From Thermoanaerobaculia bacterium (GTDB lineage: Bacteria > Acidobacteriota > Thermoanaerobaculia > Multivoradales > JAIOJS01): 34,938 nt of DNA. This document shows positions 17,325 to 25,929 of the stretch, one piece after another. The stretch lies in the NCBI GenBank assembly GCA_019911795.1, contig JAIOJS010000183.1:1-34938 (forward strand). Reading direction: 5' to 3'. Below the pieces are notes generated by a model, which worked only from the letters and a program-made list of their open reading frames with translations, did not search any database and was not told where the DNA came from. A program made the translations under genes and the position numbers. The first letter of the stretch is position 1. Each line of letters begins with the position of its first letter.

Positions 17325-19349
17325 CTACCGCTGAAGCTCTTCGACCAGAGCCATCAACCAGCCAACGGTAGGCGTCGACGAGGCGGCCATCACGAGAGCT
17401 ATCGCAAACAGACCCAGCGTAAACAGATCGGTTCCGAACGCCAGCTTTCGCGCTCTTCCGACGATCGATAGCCTTTCCTCGCGAAAAGACGCTGCGTCGC
17501 TCTCGGTCGGCTGAATCAAGAAGGCCCGGACTTCCTTCTCGTTCCATAGTTCCCACGCGGCCGAGAGGATCTGATAGAGACTGTACACGCCGATCCCGAG
17601 AATCAGAGAGGAGAGCAGGGCTGGCGGCATGCCGAGGGCGTCCACGATCGTGACGCCAGCCAGGTAGTCTCGGAGTTCATACTGAACGAACGATGGCAGG
17701 AGCGCGATCCAAGTACCCACCAGATACCACCGCCAGTGCTGCAACCGGGCGATCCTCTCGCTCCGGGGACTCCAGTTCTTCTCGTCGGCTTCGGACAAGA
17801 GAGGGACCTTGGCCCGGTCCCCTCCCTTGGCGAAGGCAGAGACTTCGGTAACCACCCACGTTACGAACTCTTCGAGATTGTTCCAGTACGAAGTGTGGTC
17901 CATGATCGAAGAGGCACGGTTGACCACAATCCGTTCCGAGACAAGACTATCCCTAGGGGCGCTACTTTGGTTGCCCGGGGAGAAAAGGGACCCATTGGGC
18001 ACCGGATCTCTAGTACTGTAGATATCAACCCATCGAATGACCCCCGCCAAGTGGTCGTAGGATTCCCTGCCTTCCCGCACAGAATCTGCGGTTTTTTCTC
18101 CGGCAATGGCCAGCGCCATCAGTAGGAGAAACCCAAGTACCAGGCAAGCAGATACCGCGAGGGGCTGCTGACGCGCCCAAAGAGCCAGTGCTCCAAACAC
18201 CAGTACCGAGATGGCGAGCAGGAAGATTCTCTTGCGACCGGACGCCTTCGACTTTCCGACGCCGAGTGAGAATAGAAAGGCATGAACCAACAGCACCAGC
18301 AGGACTGGATGAGTCCACCACGGGACCACCGCTATTCGTAGGGAAAAACCCAACCACAAGAGGGCTGTCGCAAACAGTACGATCGGCCAGTGACCGATGG
18401 ACGTCTGATGGTTGTCCACCAAGCGGCGGATTCCGGACAGTTTGGCGATACCCGAACCGTACGAGAGGAACATGGGATTCCCGCTTTGGGCATCATTGTT
18501 CCCCTTCCTCGCCGCCTTCTCCATGTTCTCGCGCAACCGCGGCAGCATGTCCTGCAAGACCTCGAAGGAAACGGCTGCTCCCTGCGAGTGCGCAACGATC
18601 ACCACGGCCTCGCTGTGATCCGATACCCAATCCAACGTCGCACGGACCTTCTGTTTGATCAGTGCCTCTCGGGCCCGGCTCGAGACGAACACATAACTGT
18701 CGCCGAGTCGTGCGGACAATGCCTGTTGGGCGCGGATCGCGAACTGATCAACTCCCTTGATGGGGATGGCACTGATGGCATACAGAAGGCCGAGTACCAG
18801 GAGCACCGCAAAGGTCAGCGGCAGGGCAAATGCATAGACCAACGGAAGCATCAGCTTCTCGAACCGGTTACTACCGCTGGCGTCCGAAAGAACCTGGTCT
18901 TGTCGGGCGCTGATGTGCTTCATCAAGAGCCAAGGCACGATACGCAGCAACCAGGTGAGCATCTGGGGCTTCCCTGGTTCTGGAAACGAATCGGCCCACC
19001 ACGCCTCAGCCAGCAGCCAAGTCTCCGGCAAGACGATATCGCTGCGCTCCATTTCTGCCCGCAGGAGCAGGTGTCGCGGCGCTTCTACATCTCCCTCCGC
19101 AAAACAGTCTGGCTCGATGCTCACCGCCGGTCGCGACCGCTGCAACTTCGGAGCACTGTCCGCTAAGCTCATCCAAGAGGCTATAGCATCTGCGGCCTCG
19201 GTCAGTGTTTCGAGTGCGCCCTGCTCGCCGATCCCGTGAACCAGAACCAAACCCACGGCTGCTGGCTGGAGTCCTGTAGGCGAATGATCTCGCTGCCGGA
19301 TCGATTCCTCACCCGTGGATCTATCTGCAGATTGCATGGCCCACCTCAT
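17325..19349 (-). CDS. Multi-pass membrane alpha/beta hydrolase
   Basis: A 674-aa putative serine hydrolase. GLVLVHGIGEQG (residues ~33-44) is the oxyanion-hole loop and VVIVAHSQGAA carries the nucleophile Ser255 in the elbow; a downstream DHTSYWNN may supply the catalytic His. Hydrophobic membrane segments surround and interrupt the fold (about 168-195, 330-420 and 550-600, plus a C-terminal one). Substrate is unknown; esterase or lipase activity near the membrane is a reasonable guess. The start is uncertain: ATG 19349 has no Shine-Dalgarno, and ATG 19337 has AGGTGG close by. It is transcribed in the same direction as its neighbours, but gaps of about 200-380 bases argue against tight coupling. 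Confidence 0.82.
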   Translation of the reverse strand: MRWAMQSADRSTGEESIRQRDHSPTGLQPAAVGLVLVHGIGEQGALETLTEAADAIASWMSLADSAPKLQRSRPAVSIEPDCFAEGDVEAPRHLLLRAEMERSDIVLPETWLLAEAWWADSFPEPGKPQMLTWLLRIVPWLLMKHISARQDQVLSDASGSNRFEKLMLPLVYAFALPLTFAVLLVLGLLYAISAIPIKGVDQFAIRAQQALSARLGDSYVFVSSRAREALIKQKVRATLDWVSDHSEAVVIVAHSQGAAVSFEVLQDMLPRLRENMEKAARKGNNDAQSGNPMFLSYGSGIAKLSGIRRLVDNHQTSIGHWPIVLFATALLWLGFSLRIAVVPWWTHPVLLVLLVHAFLFSLGVGKSKASGRKRIFLLAISVLVFGALALWARQQPLAVSACLVLGFLLLMALAIAGEKTADSVREGRESYDHLAGVIRWVDIYSTRDPVPNGSLFSPGNQSSAPRDSLVSERIVVNRASSIMDHTSYWNNLEEFVTWVVTEVSAFAKGGDRAKVPLLSEADEKNWSPRSERIARLQHWRWYLVGTWIALLPSFVQYELRDYLAGVTIVDALGMPPALLSSLILGIGVYSLYQILSAAWELWNEKEVRAFLIQPTESDAASFREERLSIVGRARKLAFGTDLFTLGLFAIALVMAASSTPTVGWLMALVEELQR

Positions 19350-19558
19350 GTAGACCAGCGCCTGTTCACCAGGAATGCGGAAGCCTCGAACTACGTTCGG
19401 AATCGCCCTCTTATCACGGGCTCGGAGGCACCGGCCTCGGTTTCGCTTAGATAGAACTCCATGCTACACCAACCTTCGCTATTCGTCGAGCCCTCAGAAA
19501 AAGGGTCCAGCCATGAAGAAAGTCTCGCCGGCGCGAGAGATCTCAGGCGAATAAGAGG

Positions 19559-20419
19559 TCAGACGAAGCGCATACGCACGACCCCCGCCGCCAACAGCGA
19601 CAGGACCAGTAGCGCTAGGCCGATCTGAGACAGAGTCGGGATGCCCACGATTCCGAGGATGCTGGGATCAAGGTCTCCGGAAAGTTGGTGGTCGAGACAG
19701 GCTTCCAGTTCTGTCTGCCAGGGGGCGTCGGCCCTGTGGTCATACTCCTCGTAAGACAACGTGCCGTTGGCGTCCACTTCGATCCGTTCCACGTTCCCCG
19801 TGCCGGCCGCAGGGTAGAGGTCCACGAATTCCTCCAGAAAGTAGACCCGGCTGAAGCCGTCAGGGCTGTGGAAGCAGCCCGTGTCGAAGTAGCCAAAGCT
19901 CGAATTGGGAAGGGTCGAGGAGATTTCAGGAATCAACTCAAAGAGCGATCTCACGATAGGAGTGTTGTAGCGACCGTCGAACTGGAAATAAGCCAAGGTT
20001 CCGGCGCTGAAGAAGTTGATAGAGAACACATCGAGCAGCTCGGTTAGGCAGTTGATGGATTCGTTCTGGCCGTTCTCTGCAGCGTCATGAGCTGCCTGGT
20101 CAACGAACACTATAAGCACGTCCTCGGGAATGGCCATCCCCCGATAGACGCTCCACAAGTCCAGCTCCGGCAGTTGCTGCGCGGCTCGGTCCAGGTCCGC
20201 ATGGATCCGGTTGTAGAGAGGCCCCTCGGCGACCAGAACGTCCGAGTACCAGAGCGCCATGAGCTCGGCCGATCTGTCGGCGCGCGGCGAGGCTGCGAAG
20301 TCGGCTGAGTTCACGAGATCGGCGGCGGCGAGGCAGGCTGCGGGTTGCGCGTGAAGATGCGACGGAGTCGCAACGATCAGTCCGAGCAGGCCGAGGAGAC
20401 AAGAGACGGGACGGTACAT
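19559..20419 (-). CDS. IPTL-CTERM sorted secreted protein
   Basis: A 286-aa exported protein with an N-terminal signal (LLGLLGLIVATPSHLHA-Q). The C-terminus reads VGIPTLSQIGLALLVLSLLA followed by VRMRFV. This is the IPTL-CTERM tripartite signal (IPTL motif, membrane helix, basic end), recognised by exosortase H systems that cut and transfer proteins to the surface. The mature part (FGYFDTGCFHSPDGFSRVYFLEEFVDLYPAA) I do not recognise. ATG 20419 has GGAGAG about 9 bases upstream. The sorting protease is not in this window, so it must be encoded elsewhere if the signal is functional. Confidence 0.88.
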   Translation of the reverse strand: MYRPVSCLLGLLGLIVATPSHLHAQPAACLAAADLVNSADFAASPRADRSAELMALWYSDVLVAEGPLYNRIHADLDRAAQQLPELDLWSVYRGMAIPEDVLIVFVDQAAHDAAENGQNESINCLTELLDVFSINFFSAGTLAYFQFDGRYNTPIVRSLFELIPEISSTLPNSSFGYFDTGCFHSPDGFSRVYFLEEFVDLYPAAGTGNVERIEVDANGTLSYEEYDHRADAPWQTELEACLDHQLSGDLDPSILGIVGIPTLSQIGLALLVLSLLAAGVVRMRFV

Positions 20420-20563
20420 TTGTCGACGCTCTCCGTACTAATTGGAAGGTATAACTCCACTTACCATACCGTACCCTCGAGAAAGAGGTCTCGAAGAGGT
20501 CTGGAGGCACAGCTATTTCTTGTCCGCCGGGCCGACTGCGAAAAGGTGTTGTCTACGTCGGGA

Positions 20564-22123
20564 TCAGGGCGGCGACTCGAGCAACGGCTTCTCCGACAGG
20601 TAGATGAGGAGGGTACCCGGCACCACCTGGTGGCTCTTGGGCGGGTTGATGATCTCCTTACCGGACGGTGAACGCAGCCCGATGACCAAGCCACCTCGCT
20701 GAGTCAGCTGCATCTTGACGAGGAGATCGCCGAACCTCACCGGCTCGCTCGGCGCGTCCGGAATCTCACCCAAGTAGACATTGTGCGCCCCCGAGATCAG
20801 GACCCGGCTCATGGTGAGCGCGGTGCCGTGAAAGCCGACGGCATGGGCGATCATCGAATAGCCGATCTTGCGGGTCTCGATAACCTCGTCCGCCCCCGCG
20901 GAGCTGGCGTGCCCGACGTTCTCGGCGTCCAGGATCTCGGCCACCAAGTAAAGCGGGCGAAACCGTTGACGAACCTTCTTGCCATGCCGTCGCAAGTAGG
21001 AGCGGATCGTAAAGGTGATCAAGATGGTCCTGGCATCGGCGGCCTGCGGGCTCATGTCTCGGGCTCCGGACACGATCACCGCCGCGGCGTGGGTCAGTCG
21101 AACCTTGTCGAGTTCGCTCTCCTTGGTCGGATCACCTTGCACCCAAAGGTAGAGCGGCGGCAGGTCCCGAGGCCGCTCGTGGTCGTCGAAGACAACCACA
21201 CGGGTTTCCGTGGGATCGACCTCCTTCTCCAACGCGGTCAACAGGAGGGCGGTGCTCTCATCGTGGCCACAGACCACCACGTGGTTTACGTAGTCGCTCA
21301 TTCGAAATTGCTCCTCACGGATGCTCAACATACCTCGCACCAGGCTGGTCCCCACGACTCCCGCGAACAGGGCCAAGGACAACATGCCGGCCATCATCAG
21401 GACACCGCCGATAATGCGGCCCAGGAATGTCACGGGAGTGATGTCACCGTAGCCTACCGTGGTTACGGTGACGAGCGCCCACCACATGCCGTCGACGACC
21501 GACCCGATGTCCGGATTGGTCTTGATCTCGACGAAATAGAAACTGACGCCGCCGAGCAGGGTCGCCAATCCGAACACGCTGAAGGCAAAGGCGAAGAGAA
21601 GGCCGTTCTCTTCCAGCGCGTGAATCACGATGGCAAACGGATTGTGATATCTGAAAACCTTGCTGGTACGTAAGAGCCGTAGCAGACGTAGAGCCCGTAG
21701 GCCGCGTAGCCCCGGAAACAGGGCGAGGACGGCCAGCATGTCCACCAACTGGAGGGGACGTAGGGCAAAGCTCAGACGGGCCATAAAATGTTCGCGCAAT
21801 CGCCGGATTCGAGCCCGCCGGAAGACCTCGAGGGACGGGGGCCGGTAGGTCACGATCCGTATCACGATCTCCACGGCGAACACCTTCAGCAGGATACGGT
21901 CGATCCATCCCACGATCGGGATGGCGCTGCTGCCATCGGGCAGGAGGGCCTCGACTGCGAGGGACACGATGGACAGGACGATAAGGGTCCAAACCGAACC
22001 CTGAACGATGCGATAGATCCGCGTTCGGGGCTCGTGGAAGGCCGCGTGCAGGTGGGCGAGCAATCGAGTCACGATCTCCATCATACGTCCCCAGCTCACT
22101 CGGAGCCCTGGCGCCCGAGCCAT
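20564..22123 (-). CDS. Voltage-gated K+ channel with RCK (TrkA-N) domain
   Basis: A six-helix potassium channel of the inner membrane with a cytoplasmic regulatory domain, 519 aa. The S4 voltage sensor is RGLRALRLLRLLRTSKVFR (~140-158). The pore helix and filter TVTTVGYGD put TVGYGD at residues 222-227, diagnostic for K+ selectivity. After S6, residues ~283-420 form a TrkA-N/RCK fold (NHVVVCGHDES) and the last ~90 residues a TrkA-C-like domain. The nucleotide loop is GHDES rather than the classical GxGxxG, so NAD binding is doubtful. ATG 22123 overlaps the stop of the small ORF upstream by one base; ATG 22084 (506 aa) is an alternative nearer the first helix. It may be cotranscribed with the sigma54 activator. 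Confidence 0.93.
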   Translation of the reverse strand: MARAPGLRVSWGRMMEIVTRLLAHLHAAFHEPRTRIYRIVQGSVWTLIVLSIVSLAVEALLPDGSSAIPIVGWIDRILLKVFAVEIVIRIVTYRPPSLEVFRRARIRRLREHFMARLSFALRPLQLVDMLAVLALFPGLRGLRALRLLRLLRTSKVFRYHNPFAIVIHALEENGLLFAFAFSVFGLATLLGGVSFYFVEIKTNPDIGSVVDGMWWALVTVTTVGYGDITPVTFLGRIIGGVLMMAGMLSLALFAGVVGTSLVRGMLSIREEQFRMSDYVNHVVVCGHDESTALLLTALEKEVDPTETRVVVFDDHERPRDLPPLYLWVQGDPTKESELDKVRLTHAAAVIVSGARDMSPQAADARTILITFTIRSYLRRHGKKVRQRFRPLYLVAEILDAENVGHASSAGADEVIETRKIGYSMIAHAVGFHGTALTMSRVLISGAHNVYLGEIPDAPSEPVRFGDLLVKMQLTQRGGLVIGLRSPSGKEIINPPKSHQVVPGTLLIYLSEKPLLESPP

Positions 22124-22374
22124 CAGGCGCCCCGAGAACTCCTGCCTACCTCGGCAAGCGTTCGCGGGTTTCCGGTTCGATCTCTCTTACCAGGGCTTGC
22201 GCCGTCTGCTGACGCTCCGCCGAACAGTTCTCCGCCCGGCAAAGCCAAAGGGACTAGCTCGAGGGACTCCTCTCGACGTGATTCCAAGAACCGCTTGTCG
22301 CCGCGTCGCTTGGGTTCGCTAGCCTGGTTTGGAACCCCCGGCGTCCTGGGGCTTCTCGGTGTCCCAGGGCTCAA
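22123..22374 (-). CDS. Possible small basic protein between activator and channel
   Basis: An 83-aa ORF fits exactly into the gap. Its TTG start overlaps the activator stop (TTGA) and its stop overlaps the channel ATG (TGATG). Such double overlap is what translational coupling would produce. Against it: the sequence is low-complexity (Arg, Ser, Gly, Pro), has no motif I recognise, and open frames of this size are common in such GC-rich DNA. A CCTGGG/CCCAGG hairpin lies just after the activator stop. Confidence 0.3.
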   Translation of the reverse strand: MSPGTPRSPRTPGVPNQASEPKRRGDKRFLESRREESLELVPLALPGGELFGGASADGASPGKRDRTGNPRTLAEVGRSSRGA

Positions 22375-23807
22375 CGTGACGTGGTCGATGGGGACCGTTT
22401 CGAGATTCGGTAGTGTTCCTTGCGCAGCCCGTAGGACCGCATCTTGTTGTAGAGAGTACGGGGGTTGACTCCAGCCACCTCGGCAACCTCGTCCACCCGC
22501 CCGCGATAGCTCTGCAGCAGGCGGTGGAGGTAGTCCCGTTCGAAGGCTTCGACCACCCTTTGGCGCGCCTCCGCGAGCGGTGTGTTGGTAAGTCCTGGCG
22601 ATGGGAGAACTGTGTGGCCCGCGGCAAGTTCTCGTTGAGCGGGGATTTGGTGCAGGAGATCGGTGGCCTCGATTCGGTCTCCTTCGGCCAGCAAGACGCC
22701 CCGCTCGACTGCATTGATGAGCTCTCTTACATTGCCTGGCCAGAGATGTTGCTCCAACGCGTGCAGGCTCTCCTCCGAGAACCCATCGAGGCGCGGTCGA
22801 CCGAGACGATTCTTGAAGTGATCAAGATAGGCGCTGACCAGCGGCCTCACGTCCTCACGGCGTTCGCGGAGGGGAGGGATCTGCAGCATGACAACGCTCA
22901 ATCGGTAGAAGAGGTCACGACGAAACTCCCCTCGGTCCAAGGCACCGTGCAGGTCCTGGTTGGTCGCAGCGATGATCCGGACATCGAGCGGTACTGGGCG
23001 TTCCGCTCCGAGTCTCTGAATCTCACGTTCTTGCAACGCGCGCAGGAGTTTGGCCTGAAGGTGGATGGGCATGTCTCCGACTTCATCGAGAAACAGCGTG
23101 CCGCGATGGGCTAGTTCGAATGCCCCGCGTCGAGCACGAACTGCTCCCGTGAAAGCCCCCGCCTCATGGCCGAACAGTTCGGACTCCATAAGCGACTCAG
23201 GGACGGCCGCGCAGTTGACTGCGACGAAGGGGCCAGCGGACCGCGGGCTCTGATCGTGAACCCTACGAGCGAGCCATTCCTTGCCCACACCCGTCTCGCC
23301 GAGAATCAGGAGGGTAGTGTCGGCGGCGGCAACACGGGTGGCAAGGTCCAGCAGTCTTTGCATTGCAGGGCTCTTGGTTGCCCCCTCCAGAATCGAAACG
23401 CGATCCTCCTGGGTCGCCCGAAATCGAGATAGAGCGAGTTCCCGGAAGCGCCGCAGCACCGTTCGCAGGCTTGCTTCCCAGCCCTCGGGTTCGAGGTCCG
23501 AGTGAAGCACCGCGAAGGCTCCGGCGGCGTGCAGCAATACTCGATCCTGAGGTCGGTCTCCATCGACGATGCCAACGACCTCGGTTTGCTCGGGAGAGGA
23601 GCGAACTCTCGGAAGGGTCGATCTCCAAGGATCAGGAAGATCGGCTGCCGTGACAACGAGCAGATCAAAGCCCCCCTGTTCGAGCTGTTCCCAGAGGGAC
23701 TCGTCGAGTCGACCCTCCGTCACGTGAGTTCCAGCCTTCTTGATCCCCCGAGAGACACGATCACGCAGTGCTTTCGGCTCGATCCACACTAGGGCTCTGA
23801 GCAGCAT
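22371..23807 (-). CDS. Sigma54-dependent transcriptional activator with degenerate receiver domain
   Basis: A bacterial enhancer-binding protein of 478 aa that would remodel sigma54-RNA polymerase using ATP. The N-terminal ~120 residues fold like a response-regulator receiver, but the acidic pair is missing (LVWIEPKAL) and the phospho-acceptor strand reads [11 protein letters not shown] without the usual Asp at its end, so phosphorylation is unlikely. The AAA+ domain is complete: Walker A GETGVGKE (170-177), sigma54-contact loop GAFTGA (217-222), Walker B TLFLDE (237-242) and [16 protein letters not shown] Fis-type helix-turn-helix closes the protein ([19 protein letters not shown]). ATG 23807 has a perfect AAGGAGG 6 bases upstream. 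It is divergent from a sigma54 promoter and lipoprotein gene, its likely target. Confidence 0.95.
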   Translation of the reverse strand: MLLRALVWIEPKALRDRVSRGIKKAGTHVTEGRLDESLWEQLEQGGFDLLVVTAADLPDPWRSTLPRVRSSPEQTEVVGIVDGDRPQDRVLLHAAGAFAVLHSDLEPEGWEASLRTVLRRFRELALSRFRATQEDRVSILEGATKSPAMQRLLDLATRVAAADTTLLILGETGVGKEWLARRVHDQSPRSAGPFVAVNCAAVPESLMESELFGHEAGAFTGAVRARRGAFELAHRGTLFLDEVGDMPIHLQAKLLRALQEREIQRLGAERPVPLDVRIIAATNQDLHGALDRGEFRRDLFYRLSVVMLQIPPLRERREDVRPLVSAYLDHFKNRLGRPRLDGFSEESLHALEQHLWPGNVRELINAVERGVLLAEGDRIEATDLLHQIPAQRELAAGHTVLPSPGLTNTPLAEARQRVVEAFERDYLHRLLQSYRGRVDEVAEVAGVNPRTLYNKMRSYGLRKEHYRISKRSPSTTSR

Positions 23808-23820
23808 CGCGAGCCTCCTT

Positions 23821-23840
23821 TTCGGTAATTCTATACCGAA
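23821..23840. promoter_or_regulatory. Palindromic operator overlapping the activator promoter
   Basis: TTCGGTA (23821-23827) and TACCGAA (23834-23840) are perfect inverted 7-mers. The 6-base spacer ATTCTA reads TAGAAT on the minus strand and fits a -10 box; TTGCGA (23850-23855, minus) lies 16 bp upstream as -35. A protein bound here would block the activator's own promoter, predicting autorepression. Confidence 0.6.
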
Positions 23841-23884
23841 ATATCAGTCTCGCAATACCGATAATGCGGCACTCTAATACCGAT
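23832..23884. repeat. Three TACCGA repeats with exact 22-bp period (candidate UAS)
   Basis: TATACCGAA (23832-23840), AATACCGAT (23854-23862) and AATACCGAT (23876-23884) lie in the same orientation with their CCG cores 22 bp apart, two helical turns. Relative to the predicted sigma54 start near 23960 they centre at about -124, -102 and -80, the usual place for enhancer-binding sites. The first copy is shared with the palindrome over the activator promoter. Confidence 0.65.
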
Positions 23885-23933
23885 ATATTCATCCTGCCAC
23901 CTGCCGACCCAACAAAACCGTGATTCTCCGTTC

Positions 23934-23948
23934 TGGCACTCTCTTTGC
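23934..23948 (+). promoter_or_regulatory. Sigma54 (RpoN) promoter of the lipoprotein gene
   Basis: TGGCAC-TCTCT-TTGC matches the -24/-12 consensus, with GG (23935-23936) and GC (23947-23948) separated by exactly 10 bases. Transcription would begin near 23960, giving a leader of about 120 bases before ATG 24082. An activator of sigma54 is encoded next door, which strengthens the call. Confidence 0.78.
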
Positions 23949-24081
23949 TGTAGTGGTTTATCAGGGCAGCCTCATGCTGTCCCATCAATTCGCACCTCCG
24001 GGCGACGATGGTGCGAGAGAGACAAACAGCCCGGCAAAGTCACTCGAACTCGAAGGAGTTTCGAGAGTGGAGTTGAAGAAA

Positions 24082-24717
24082 ATGACCAATACATCCAAGA
24101 TTGCGTTGACGACCGTTGCAACCCTGGGGTTCGTTCTGTCAGGTTGTGCCAAGGCCCCGCAGGAAGAGATTTTGAAGAGCGAGTCAGCCCTCGAGTCCGC
24201 TCGCGGAGCGGACGCGGAGGAGTGGGCTGGCGAAGAATGGCAGCAGGCCGTCAACGCAAAAGCAGCACTCGACGAGGAACTGGCAACCCAGTCCGGCAAG
24301 ATGGGCATCATGCGGCGATACGACCGCACCAACGAGCTCGTAACCGAGGCGAACACCGCCGCCGCCGCCGCTCGTGAAGCTGCTCTCACCAACAAAGAGA
24401 CCGCTCGCGCCGAGGCGGCCGCTTCGATCGAGGTCGTGCAAGAGGTCCTCGCGACGGGCGACGATCTGGTAGAGCAGCTGACCGCTTGCCCAAAGAAGCC
24501 GAAGGGCTTCGAAGCTGACATGGTGATCATCACGGGGAATCTCACGGCTCTGCGCGGTGAGTTCACTAAGGTCCAGAGCCTGTTCGAAGCCGGGAGTTAC
24601 TCCGCCAGCATCGAAGAGGGCCACGCTCTAGTGGAGCAGATCGAAACCCTGACGGCCGACCTCGAAGGAGCGATGGAAAAGATCGGTTGTGAGCCAACCC
24701 AGGTTTCGACCATCTGA
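24082..24717 (+). CDS. Small helical lipoprotein, DUF4398-like
   Basis: From ATG 24082 the product is 211 aa with lipobox LSGC and lipidated Cys22; Ala at +2 would allow export to the outer membrane if Lol rules apply. The rest is almost entirely Ala/Glu/Lys-rich helix (TAAAAAREAALTNKETARAEA), with a late CPKKPKGF and a final Cys. This resembles DUF4398-type periplasmic coiled-coil proteins, a tentative match. The track's start at 23920 lies before the predicted sigma54 transcription start and is rejected. A strong terminator follows, so this gene may be transcribed much more than the L,D-transpeptidases behind it. Context suggests a structural envelope role, perhaps Lpp-like, but the C-terminus lacks the terminal Lys used by Lpp. 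Confidence 0.88.
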   Translation: MTNTSKIALTTVATLGFVLSGCAKAPQEEILKSESALESARGADAEEWAGEEWQQAVNAKAALDEELATQSGKMGIMRRYDRTNELVTEANTAAAAAREAALTNKETARAEAAASIEVVQEVLATGDDLVEQLTACPKKPKGFEADMVIITGNLTALRGEFTKVQSLFEAGSYSASIEEGHALVEQIETLTADLEGAMEKIGCEPTQVSTI

Positions 24718-24817
24718 CTGGGCGCGCAGTTCTGGCCAGGCCTTCAGAAGGATCCTGGCGCAACGGTACTAGGAAGAGTCGGTCACCAGGATTCGTGACT
24801 TGACTCGAGTGATCGAG

Positions 24818-24856
24818 CGGGCTCGGGCCGTCCCGAGCCCGTATTTCTGTTTCTTC
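24818..24856 (+). terminator. Intrinsic terminator after the lipoprotein gene
   Basis: CGGGCTCGGG (24818-24827) pairs perfectly with CCCGAGCCCG (24832-24841) over loop CCGT, followed by the T-rich TATTTCTGTTTCTTC. It stands between the lipoprotein and the first L,D-transpeptidase, 30 bases before that gene, so downstream expression depends on read-through or another promoter. Confidence 0.75.
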
Positions 24857-24870
24857 ACTGCGGGCCGCCG

Positions 24871-25929
24871 ATGCTCTCCAACTCATCAACCACACTAGGG
24901 CTTCCCACTCTACTGACGTTCTGTTGGCTGACCCTTGCCGGCTGTGATCAGCGTCCCGTCGGCAATACGATGGCCTTCGACGCCACAGTTGTTCGAGTCT
25001 TGGATCAGCTCGAGGCACCGGACCTTCGCCAGCGCCTCGAAGGGTCCTGGCGCGAAGTCCAGCTCGCCGAAGCCGCCAGCCGGGGGCGTTGGCGACCTGA
25101 TCCGAAGGTCGAGGTTCTCTGGGCCTCGACGATGGCGGAGGCACGAGCCTGCTGGCTCGAAGGGGAACGACGACACCATCAGCTTCAGGAGGAGTGGTCC
25201 CAAGCGCGTCAACGTGCCGAGGATCTGCGCGCGCGGGCGGCGGGGCTCGGGCCCGACGTCTTGGAGGCTTCGTTCGTTTCCCTACAGAGATCGGCTGACA
25301 TCGCTTGGAACCGCGCGCTTCGCCGCCTGAGTGCCGACGATCTAGTGGGTGCCATTCAGGCCGCGGATGAGACCACGGTGAGTCTGGAACAGCTCGTCGC
25401 CGTGTGGGAATCGTCGAACTCGCGATTCTTCCGTTCCGACCTGAGACGTCATTGGGCCGGCATAGAGCAGTTGGCAATGGAGGACTCCCGTCGGGCCGGC
25501 GCGGCGCTGGTCGTCGACAAATATCAGCGGCGCCTTCACGTTTGGGAAGATGGAAAGAAGACCGGTAGCTACGCCATAGAACTGGGCCAACGCGGCCTCG
25601 AACGGAAGCTGGTCGCTGGCGACCGCGCAACCCCCGAAGGCAGGTATCGAGTCTCTGCGGTCAAGGGAGAAGGTAATACTCGCTACTTCCGGGCCCTCCT
25701 CTTGGACTACCCGAACGATGAGGATCGACAACGCCTGGCCGCCGCCGTTCGCAGTGGGATCGTTCCGCTGGGTTCATCGGCCGGAAGCCTCATCGAGATT
25801 CATGGTCATGGCGGCCGTGGCATGGACTGGACCGACGGGTGCATCGCCTTGAGTGACCAGGATATGGAGGCCCTCTGGTCAGTCGCGGCGGAGGGGCTTT
25901 CCGTCTCCATTGTGGGAGTACTTCCTTGA
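24871..25929 (+). CDS. Lipoprotein L,D-transpeptidase (YkuD domain), variant motif
   Basis: A 352-aa lipoprotein (lipobox LAGC, Cys25, Asp at +2, which in enterics means inner-membrane retention). Residues ~35-215 are charged helices, likely coiled coil. The C-terminal YkuD domain starts at ALVVDKYQRRLHVWEDGKK and holds His311 in IEIHGHGGRG and nucleophile Cys324 in DWTDGCIALS. The family consensus has His before Gly-Cys (SHGC); here Asp takes that place, as in the YafK-like branch as I recall it. L,D-transpeptidases form 3-3 cross-links in peptidoglycan or attach proteins to it. No Shine-Dalgarno is evident before ATG 24871. Its stop overlaps the next start as TTGA. Confidence 0.9.
   Translation: MLSNSSTTLGLPTLLTFCWLTLAGCDQRPVGNTMAFDATVVRVLDQLEAPDLRQRLEGSWREVQLAEAASRGRWRPDPKVEVLWASTMAEARACWLEGERRHHQLQEEWSQARQRAEDLRARAAGLGPDVLEASFVSLQRSADIAWNRALRRLSADDLVGAIQAADETTVSLEQLVAVWESSNSRFFRSDLRRHWAGIEQLAMEDSRRAGAALVVDKYQRRLHVWEDGKKTGSYAIELGQRGLERKLVAGDRATPEGRYRVSAVKGEGNTRYFRALLLDYPNDEDRQRLAAAVRSGIVPLGSSAGSLIEIHGHGGRGMDWTDGCIALSDQDMEALWSVAAEGLSVSIVGVLP

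Noticed and set aside
24566-25630. 354-aa minus-strand ORF
   Set aside because: Opposite the lipoprotein L,D-transpeptidase gene; Arg/Pro-rich shadow composition.
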